Below, in pieces: positions 7,162-12,363 of a stretch of 12,363 bases of DNA. This DNA comes from UBA9630 sp037137555. GTDB taxonomy: Bacteria > Patescibacteriota > Minisyncoccia > Moranbacterales > UBA2206. How positions within the stretch are numbered: the first letter of the stretch is position 1; every line of letters starts with the position of its first letter. A model generated the notes under the pieces. The model did not search any database and was not told where the DNA came from. It worked only from the letters and a program-made list of their open reading frames with translations. Position numbers and translations under genes: made by a program. The stretch is taken from NCBI GenBank assembly GCA_037137555.1, contig JBAXKA010000029.1, forward strand, positions 1 to 12,363, given 5' to 3'.

Positions 7162-7174
7162 TTTATTTTATTAG
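7162..7174. repeat. 13-bp direct repeat, left-hand junction of R-M pair in transcript order
   Basis: TTTATTTTATTAG, identical to 5153-5165. In the minus-strand transcript it contains the stop codon of the isomerase and lies just before the endonuclease start, so the two copies bracket the restriction-modification genes. Confidence 0.7.
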
Positions 7175-8196
7175 ACTAATTTATTTTTTAAATCCTCCAC
7201 CATCTGAACCGGTGTCGGATCTTGTCCATAAAAAAGAGCAAGATAATAAGCTGTCCAATCGCCAAGCAAGAGTGTTCCAAACATTTTTGTAAACAGGTCT
7301 TGTCCGGGCATTTCAAAAAAAGTCGTTGCAATATTTTTAGATTTTAAAAGTGTTGCCGTTAGTTGCATTCGTTGTAAAATTCGGGGATTATCAGTTGGGT
7401 CGAGTAGCGTTATGACATGAAATTTTCCTTGAGGCAAAGTGTAGCCAACCATTTCATTATGATTCAGTTCCGGATAAACATTCCAAAAGCAAGGTGTCTT
7501 GGCATTTTCATTGATTTTTATTTTCCAAATTAAAGCCAATGATTTATATTGATCTGTTGTATGAACGATGGGAGTTTTTCCAATTAGTTTTTTTGCTAAA
7601 GCCTTGCCGGGTGTTTCGAGTTGCAAAGATATGGCGTCTAATTTTTTGGCTAGTTGAATAATTTCTGCTGATTTGTCTTCAATCAGAGCAAGATTATTGA
7701 GAAGTTGTAATGAAATAGCAAAAAAATAACCACTGGCATAACGCGGTTGGCTGACAGCAGGCAAAATAATATAGGGAAGATCATTTTCTATGCAAAGTTC
7801 TTGTAATTTTCCGCCGTGCATAATTCCAATCGCTGGCAACTTTTTGGCAATAGCTTCTTTTATGGCCGAAATAGTTTCTTCTGTATTGCCTGAATAAGAA
7901 GCAAAAATATGCAAACAATTCGTTAATGTTTTTTTGGGAAGGGTATAATTTTTATTTTGAATTATTTCTAGTGGTTGATTTTTTTCTGAATTATTTTCAT
8001 AGAGATTTTCAACATAAGTACGCAATAAATCAGCAGGGAAGGACGATCCGCCCATACCAGAAACACAAATAGCTGTGAATTTTTGTTTTTTTAGTTTGAT
8101 ATTTTTTGCTAATGCAAAACCTTCAGAGAATTGTTTGGGAGCATCAAGGATAACTTGGCGAAGATTTTCTTTGTCGAGTTTATTTATTTTTGGCAT
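7171..8196 (-). CDS. Bifunctional phosphoglucose/phosphomannose isomerase
   Basis: 341-aa enzyme of the SIS-fold PGI/PMI family, which interconverts fructose-6-phosphate with glucose-6-phosphate and with mannose-6-phosphate in the cytoplasm. The first SIS domain shows SGMGGSS (46-52) and the phosphate-binding loop SYSGNTEET (100-108). PRYASGY (151-157) is characteristic of the bifunctional family, and NHNEMVGY (245-252) in the second SIS domain holds the catalytic Glu region. The length fits the archaeal/bacterial bifunctional family rather than classical ~550-aa PGI. It starts 27 nt after the solute-binding protein gene. It forms the first step towards GDP-mannose, with the mutase at 3811-5148 and the guanylyltransferase at 10426-11505. 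Confidence 0.93.
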   Translation of the reverse strand: MPKINKLDKENLRQVILDAPKQFSEGFALAKNIKLKKQKFTAICVSGMGGSSFPADLLRTYVENLYENNSEKNQPLEIIQNKNYTLPKKTLTNCLHIFASYSGNTEETISAIKEAIAKKLPAIGIMHGGKLQELCIENDLPYIILPAVSQPRYASGYFFAISLQLLNNLALIEDKSAEIIQLAKKLDAISLQLETPGKALAKKLIGKTPIVHTTDQYKSLALIWKIKINENAKTPCFWNVYPELNHNEMVGYTLPQGKFHVITLLDPTDNPRILQRMQLTATLLKSKNIATTFFEMPGQDLFTKMFGTLLLGDWTAYYLALFYGQDPTPVQMVEDLKNKLV

Positions 8197-8223
8197 AGTT
8201 TTATTTTTTTTAATGACAAATTA

Positions 8224-9885
8224 TTATTTCCAAATTCTCTTAGTATTAATATACCATTTTGAGATATTAGAGAATCGCTCTGAGGGAGAAATGAGATTTT
8301 CAGATTCGATCCCTTGGACTTTTTTGTTGATTGGATAGATATATTTTGGGCTACAAAGAAAAATAGCGGGAATTTCTTCTGTTAACTTTTTTTGAAAATC
8401 AGTATAGAAGCTTGATCTTTTTTCTCGATCAAATTCAACACGAGCATCTTCCACTAAGCGATCAGTTTCATTATCACCAAAAAGTGCCAGATTTAATCCA
8501 GGATCTTTTTTTTGTGCGGAGTGCCAGAAAGAATAAAGATCTGGATCGGCTCCCATCACTTGTCCAAAAAGTAAGGCTTCATATTCTCGTGGGCGAATAT
8601 AATTTTGTTGAATGTCAGAAGCGGAAAGACTGCTAATATTAACCTTAATACCTATCTTTTCCCATTGAGCCTTTAATACTTCGGCACTTTTGAAAAATTC
8701 ATCCCAGTCAGTGGTGGCAAGATTTATTTCCAGTAGCTGATCATTTTTTTTGCGAAAATTGTCATCGGACATTTTCCAGCCAGCACTTTCCAAAAGTTCC
8801 TTGGCCTTTTCCGGTTCATAATTTATTTTTCCCAAATCTTGCGAATAGCCAAGCATATTTGGCAAAATTGGCGTAAAAATAGGAGAACCTTGTCCGTTTA
8901 ACACGAGATTGATAAATTCCGTTCGATCGGTGGCATAGTTTAAAGCTTCTCGCACTTTATCTTCAGCTAAAGGCAAACTCTTGCTTTGGTTTAGGAATAC
9001 TGCTGAATATCTGGGAATAGAAAAAGTATGCAGAAAAGAGCTTTTTTGATTTTTAATTTCTGCAACTTTTTGAGATGAGAGATTATTGATTCCCATAATT
9101 TCTTTGCGATTGTAGGCATCAAGAGCGGAATTTTCATCAGTATAAAAATTGAAAGTAATTTTGGAAACATATGGTTTGCCGTCAAAATAATTTGGATTAG
9201 CGATTAATTTATAGGAAAGAATATTGCCCTTAGAATCTTTTTGAAAAGGACTGCTATATTTGAATGGCCCAGTACCAATTGGTTCCAAATTTAATTGAGC
9301 CAAAGGAAAATTATCTGGTTTTATATTATCCCAAATATGTTGAGGGAGAATTCCAAAAGTAGCATTGTTGAGAAAGCCGGCATAAGGACTGGTGGTGAAA
9401 GTAATTGTGAAATCATCTACTAAGCTAGCGGTTACACCTTGCCAATTAGAACGCAAAGGGCTTTTGTAAGCAGGATCGGTGATTAAATTAAAAGTAAAAA
9501 GCACATCGCGAGCAGAAAAAGCCGTGCCATCATGCCATGTAACATTTTTTTTCAAATGAAAAGTGTAATTTGTTTTATCATCACTAATTTCATAGTTTTC
9601 TGCTAGATCGGAAATCAAAGCACCTTTTCCGTCATATTTCAAAAGTCCACTATAAATAATTTCTGCCAGATCAGCATCAACATCATTAGAAGCGGAAAGC
9701 AGAGGATTGATATGTTGTGGTTGCCCAACGCTACCTTCAATATATTCACCGCCATAATTGGGCAAGGCGAGTGTGTGAGAATAATAGAAAGAAATTCCCC
9801 AATAAGAAAAAGAGGAAATAAAAAGCAAGACCAAAAAAGAAAGAAGTAGTTTTTCCTTGAAGTTGCTGACCTTATGAATTTTCAA
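8224..9885 (-). CDS. ABC transporter solute-binding protein, oligopeptide type, membrane anchored
   Basis: Extracytoplasmic solute-binding protein of the family 5 (DppA/OppA) type, 553 aa from the TTG at 9885. A basic N-terminus precedes one hydrophobic segment (about 13-35) with no lipobox, so it is probably anchored by this helix. GGEYIEGSVGQPQHINPLLSA-type N-terminal sequence, the DLAENYEISDDKTNYTFHLK block with WHDGTAFSARDV (family signature region) and EPIGTGPFKY identify the family. The likely ligands are peptides, but the ligand is not readable from sequence. No permease or ATPase gene is nearby. There is no ATG near the start: the frame is open upstream to a TAA at 9943-9945 and reads protein-like (LFKNYKWLSLKSL), so the real start may be ATT at 9933 or another non-ATG codon. 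It follows secG by 66 nt, or 18 nt if the ATT is used. Confidence 0.9.
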   Translation of the reverse strand: MKIHKVSNFKEKLLLSFLVLLFISSFSYWGISFYYSHTLALPNYGGEYIEGSVGQPQHINPLLSASNDVDADLAEIIYSGLLKYDGKGALISDLAENYEISDDKTNYTFHLKKNVTWHDGTAFSARDVLFTFNLITDPAYKSPLRSNWQGVTASLVDDFTITFTTSPYAGFLNNATFGILPQHIWDNIKPDNFPLAQLNLEPIGTGPFKYSSPFQKDSKGNILSYKLIANPNYFDGKPYVSKITFNFYTDENSALDAYNRKEIMGINNLSSQKVAEIKNQKSSFLHTFSIPRYSAVFLNQSKSLPLAEDKVREALNYATDRTEFINLVLNGQGSPIFTPILPNMLGYSQDLGKINYEPEKAKELLESAGWKMSDDNFRKKNDQLLEINLATTDWDEFFKSAEVLKAQWEKIGIKVNISSLSASDIQQNYIRPREYEALLFGQVMGADPDLYSFWHSAQKKDPGLNLALFGDNETDRLVEDARVEFDREKRSSFYTDFQKKLTEEIPAIFLCSPKYIYPINKKVQGIESENLISPSERFSNISKWYINTKRIWK

Positions 9886-9951
9886 GAGACTTTTCAGTGA
9901 AAGCCACTTGTAATTTTTAAATAAGTTACTAATATTTTTTTTTAACTTAAA

Positions 9952-10173
9952 TTATTTAGTCAAAATCAAATTAATAATAGCGAGAATAATGAAAGTGGCA
10001 GAAAGAAAAATTGAGAAAAAAACCAAAAATTTTTCAAATCCGCGTCTGGTATAGTAACCTTCAAATCCTCCACCAAATGTTCCGGATAATCCTGCTCCTC
10101 TATTTTGTAATAAAATAGAAATAACAAGCAAGATGGCAATGACGAGTTCGATGATATTGATTATTTTTAGCAT
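9952..10173 (-). CDS. secG: Protein translocase subunit SecG
   Basis: 73-aa small membrane protein of the SecYEG translocon, which assists preprotein movement through SecY. It has two transmembrane helices (about 3-22 and 48-70). Between them is the conserved cytoplasmic loop LLQNRGAGLSGTFGGG (21-36), followed by YTRRGFEKFL (41-50), the usual SecG arrangement. The length is normal. It is the first gene of the minus-strand cluster, with a promoter candidate at 10221-10249. The ATG has only an A-rich leader. Confidence 0.92.
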   Translation of the reverse strand: MLKIINIIELVIAILLVISILLQNRGAGLSGTFGGGFEGYYTRRGFEKFLVFFSIFLSATFIILAIINLILTK

Positions 10174-10220
10174 TTTTTTGAAAATTTAATTTACGACCAA
10201 CAGTCTATTTAACTTATTTG

Positions 10221-10249
10221 AGATTAGCATGTAGGTTTTCTTTCGTCAA
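10221..10249 (-). promoter_or_regulatory. Promoter candidate for the secG-to-pmm cluster
   Basis: On the minus strand TTGACG (10249-10244) and TAATCT (10226-10221) are 17 bp apart, giving a leader of about 40 nt to the secG start. The -35 element is strong and the -10 element moderate. No other convincing promoter was noticed in the short gaps of the downstream cluster. Confidence 0.5.
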
Positions 10250-10258
10250 GTGCAAAAA

Positions 10259-10297
10259 GGCTAGTTTTGGCTATTTCTTGGCTTGAAACAGCCAAAA
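10259..10297. promoter_or_regulatory. Repeated GGCT motifs with inverted partner between divergent genes
   Basis: GGCT occurs at 10259-10262, 10269-10272 and 10280-10283, about one helical turn apart. An inverted AGCC lies at 10290-10293. TTTTGGCT (10265-10272) and TTGGCT (10278-10283) can each pair with the same AGCCAAAA (10290-10297), giving mutually exclusive hairpins. The cluster sits upstream of both the secG and manC promoter candidates and could be an operator. No regulator is known here. Confidence 0.3.
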
Positions 10298-10342
10298 GTT
10301 GATGACAAAAACATATCGAAATTTGGTCTTGCTTTTGTTTTT

Positions 10343-10372
10343 TTGCTTGATGTGGTTTAATGTTAGTGTAAT
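10343..10372 (+). promoter_or_regulatory. Promoter candidate for manC
   Basis: TTGCTT (10343-10348) and TGTAAT (10367-10372) are 18 bp apart. The following leader up to the ATG at 10426 is almost pure A/T with repeated ATTAAAT-type units and no Shine-Dalgarno sequence. CTTGATGT within this promoter (10346-10353) recurs in the dinD promoter at 11524-11531. Confidence 0.4.
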
Positions 10373-10425
10373 TAAGCTAAAAATATTAAATTAAATTAAA
10401 TAAATAATAAATTAATAAAAAATAT

Positions 10426-11505
10426 ATGCGTATAGTAATCCTAGCAGGTGGAGGTGGTTCACGACTTTGGCCAATGAGTCGAAATGATAAGCCGAAACAA
10501 TTTTGCCAATTGATTTCTGAAAAAACAATGTTTGAAGAAACACTTGAACGCTTTCGTGATTATCCCTTGGATAAAATTTATATTGCCACGACTAAAGATC
10601 TTTTGGAACAAGTGTGCAAGTTAGTTCCGGAATTTCCTAGAAAAAATATTATTATCGAACCAGGCAGGAGAGATACGGGACCAGCTATGGGATATGCCGC
10701 GACATTTCTTAATAATCTTGATCCGGAAGAGCCGATGGCATTCATTCCATCCGATCATTATATCGGCAGGGTTGATCGATTTTTAAATTCAATCAAAGAA
10801 GCTGAGAATGTTATTTTGGAAACTGGCAAGATGCTGGATATTTCAATCTATCCAACTAGTCCGAACACGGCATTGGGATATACAAAGATTGGTCAAAAGA
10901 AATTTGAAAAAAATGGTATAGAATTTTATGAATTTTTGGGACATAAAGAAAAGCCAGATTTCAGTACGGCCAAAGAATATGTTGAAGCAGGAAATTATCT
11001 CTGGCATGCTAATTATTATATGTGGACACCAAAAAAATTTTTGGAAGCATATGCAAAATATGCACCGGAAATATCAAGCAAATTAAAAGAAATTGCAACT
11101 TTCATGAAGCTGGAAAATAAAGAGGCTGAAATTAAAAGACTATATCTTTCGATGGATAAAATTTCGATTGATTATGCAGTAACAGAAAAAATGGATCCAA
11201 GTGAAGTATTAATTATTCAAGGTGAGTTTGAATGGAAAGATATTGGTGCCTGGGATACGCTACATGAAAATTTACTCACTAAGACTGATGAAAAACGCAA
11301 TCTCGTGCGTGGCGAAAGATTAAATATTGATACTTCTGGTTGTATTATTTATGGTAGTGATAAAAAATTGATTGCCACAATTGGCATTGATGATTTGGTA
11401 ATTATTGACACCCAAGACGCTTTGCTTATTTGCCCAAAAGGTCGTTCGCAAGAAGTGAAAAAAGCAGTGGAAGAGTTGAAAGAAAGAGGTGGTAAATATC
11501 TTTAG
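10426..11505 (+). CDS. manC: Mannose-1-phosphate guanylyltransferase
   Basis: 359-aa nucleotidyltransferase making GDP-mannose and pyrophosphate from mannose-1-phosphate and GTP. The N-terminal signature ILAGGGGSRLWPMSR with DKPKQF (5-26) binds the nucleotide. EPGRRDTGPAMG (78-89), IPSDHYI (107-113), TALGYTKIG (148-156), EKPD (175-178), the NYLWHANYYMW motif (190-200) and WKDIGAWD (270-277) are all in family order. It is the short form, without the C-terminal type II mannose-6-phosphate isomerase domain of fused ManC/AlgA proteins. That fits the separate isomerase at 7171-8196. Divergent from secG, it completes the route from fructose-6-phosphate to GDP-mannose together with the minus-strand isomerase and mutase. 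GDP-mannose would feed glycosyltransferases for surface polysaccharide, none of which lies in the window. Confidence 0.95.
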   Translation: MRIVILAGGGGSRLWPMSRNDKPKQFCQLISEKTMFEETLERFRDYPLDKIYIATTKDLLEQVCKLVPEFPRKNIIIEPGRRDTGPAMGYAATFLNNLDPEEPMAFIPSDHYIGRVDRFLNSIKEAENVILETGKMLDISIYPTSPNTALGYTKIGQKKFEKNGIEFYEFLGHKEKPDFSTAKEYVEAGNYLWHANYYMWTPKKFLEAYAKYAPEISSKLKEIATFMKLENKEAEIKRLYLSMDKISIDYAVTEKMDPSEVLIIQGEFEWKDIGAWDTLHENLLTKTDEKRNLVRGERLNIDTSGCIIYGSDKKLIATIGIDDLVIIDTQDALLICPKGRSQEVKKAVEELKERGGKYL

Positions 11506-11519
11506 AGTTGACGAAGCTT

Positions 11520-11548
11520 TTGTCTTGATGTTATAGTATCAGTATAAT
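11520..11548 (+). promoter_or_regulatory. Promoter candidate for dinD
   Basis: TTGTCT (11520-11525) and a perfect TATAAT (11543-11548) are 17 bp apart, 19 nt before the ATG. An alternative is TTGACG (11508-11513) with TATAGT (11532-11537), 18 bp apart. I saw no LexA box of the Escherichia or Bacillus type, so SOS control cannot be claimed from the sequence. Confidence 0.5.
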
Positions 11549-11567
11549 AAAAACTAATTTTAAAGTT

Positions 11568-12363
11568 ATGCCAAAAACAGAGGTTATGTGGGGAGTCCAC
11601 AAGGACTTTGAGAACATTAAAAAAATCGATGAAAGTGGCATTGAATATTGGGAGGCGCGAGAGCTGATGCCACTTTTGGGTTATGACAGATGGGAAAATT
11701 TTCAGAAGGTTATTGAAAGGGCGCAAAAAGCCTGTTTCAAGGCAAATCAAGAGATTGAGAACCATTTTCGTGATGTCAGTAAAATGGTCAAAATCGGCTC
11801 AAATACAGTCCGAGAAATAAGAGATTGGAAATTAGATCGCTATGCCTGTTATCTTATCGCTCAAAATGGTGATTCTGAGAAACCTGAGATTGCTATGGCG
11901 CAGACTTATTTTGCCATACAAACCAGAAAACAAGAAATTTTTGAGCAACTTTCCGATGCGGACAAAAGACTTTTTATTCGCACAGAGGTAGCGGATCATA
12001 ATAAAAAACTTTTTAAAACTGCCAAAAATGCCGGAGTTTCTAATTTTGGTTCGTTTAATGACGCAGGGTATCGAGGACTCTATGGTATGCCATTGAAAGA
12101 AATTGAAAATAAAAAAGGGATCAGAAAAGGAGAATTATTGGACAGGGCGGGGTCAACGGAACTGGCTGCTAATCTTTTTCGCATTACGCAGACTGATGAG
12201 AAAATAAAAAAAGACAAAATTCGCGGAGCACAAAGTGCTACAAAAACACATTTTATGGTGGGTGGAAAAGTGAGACAAACAATCAAAGACATCGGAGGAG
12301 TTCTTCCAGAGAATTTATCAGTAGAAAAACATATCAGGGAATTGAAAAAGAAAAGAATAATTT
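11568..12363 (+). CDS. dinD: DinD family protein (DNA damage-inducible protein D), C-terminus cut by window edge
   Basis: 265 codons are visible from ATG 11568 and the frame is still open at the window edge. Escherichia coli DinD is about 274 aa, so only the last few residues are missing. The match to my memory of DinD runs the whole length: WEARELMPLLGY (28-39), MVKIGSNT (73-80), RYACYLIAQNGD (91-102), AQTYFAIQTRKQE (111-123), GYRGLYG (167-173), GSTELAANLFRITQT (195-209) and GGKVRQTIKDIGG (232-244). The N-terminal half resembles the BRO-N type domain of phage and viral antirepressor-like proteins. In E. coli, DinD is SOS-induced and its product has been reported to act on RecA filaments; that role here is inference. 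It starts 62 nt after manC with its own promoter candidate. Confidence 0.92.
   Translation, partial: MPKTEVMWGVHKDFENIKKIDESGIEYWEARELMPLLGYDRWENFQKVIERAQKACFKANQEIENHFRDVSKMVKIGSNTVREIRDWKLDRYACYLIAQNGDSEKPEIAMAQTYFAIQTRKQEIFEQLSDADKRLFIRTEVADHNKKLFKTAKNAGVSNFGSFNDAGYRGLYGMPLKEIENKKGIRKGELLDRAGSTELAANLFRITQTDEKIKKDKIRGAQSATKTHFMVGGKVRQTIKDIGGVLPENLSVEKHIRELKKKRII

Noticed and set aside
10346..11548. Shared CTTGATGT in the manC and dinD promoters as a common operator
   Set aside because: The distance from the 8-mer to the -10 element differs (11 versus 9 bp), and it overlaps the -35 region. Chance or general promoter similarity is enough to explain it.
11502..11765. Minus-strand reading frame of 87 codons after manC
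   Set aside because: It is antisense to dinD, whose sense frame matches a known family over its full length.

Overview
The window is strongly AT-rich (roughly one third G+C by eye) and comes from a bacterium with compact gene spacing. No Shine-Dalgarno sequence is visible in front of any gene; leaders are mostly A/T. Stop codons are TAA, TAG and one TGA, and no gene reads through a TGA, so the standard code applies. The gene set, the short leaders and GC-rich palindromes in an AT-rich background (one inside a tRNA synthetase gene) suggest a Candidate Phyla Radiation / Patescibacteria genome of the Parcubacteria-Moranbacteria kind. That placement is an inference from style and not a database match.

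Layout, left to right. Positions 1-240 hold a near-perfect sigma-70 type promoter (TTGACA, 16 bp, TATAAT) and a ~145-nt leader with two hairpins. Then, on the + strand, come a divergent ribonuclease J (241-2058), a cysteine-rich predicted lipoprotein (2134-2706) and tryptophanyl-tRNA synthetase (2796-3800), which carries a palindromic in-frame insertion. Converging on these from the right is a long minus-strand cluster, in transcription order: secG (10173-9952), a membrane-anchored oligopeptide-type solute-binding protein (9885-8224), bifunctional phosphoglucose/phosphomannose isomerase (8196-7171), a type II restriction endonuclease (7158-6376), its DNA methyltransferase (6373-5162) and phosphomannomutase/phosphoglucomutase (5148-3811). 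Divergent from secG across a 252-bp intergenic region is mannose-1-phosphate guanylyltransferase (10426-11505), followed by a DinD homologue (11568 to the window edge, incomplete).

How the genes fit together. Isomerase, mutase and guanylyltransferase give the complete route fructose-6-phosphate -> mannose-6-phosphate -> mannose-1-phosphate -> GDP-mannose, presumably for surface glycans. SecG and the solute-binding protein concern secretion and the cell envelope. RNase J and TrpS are housekeeping genes.

The most striking structural observation is that the restriction-modification pair sits between the isomerase and mutase genes and is bracketed by an exact 13-bp direct repeat (5153-5165 and 7162-7174). 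Each copy contains the stop codon of the gene upstream of it. This is what would be expected if the R-M pair had been inserted into a pre-existing pgi/pmi-pmm gene pair. Other points worth a second look are a tyrosine in place of the last conserved metal-ligand histidine of RNase J, the absence of an ATG start for the solute-binding protein, and three GGCT repeats at helical spacing between secG and manC. I did not find a wholly new multi-gene system, CRISPR array, tRNA or rRNA here.
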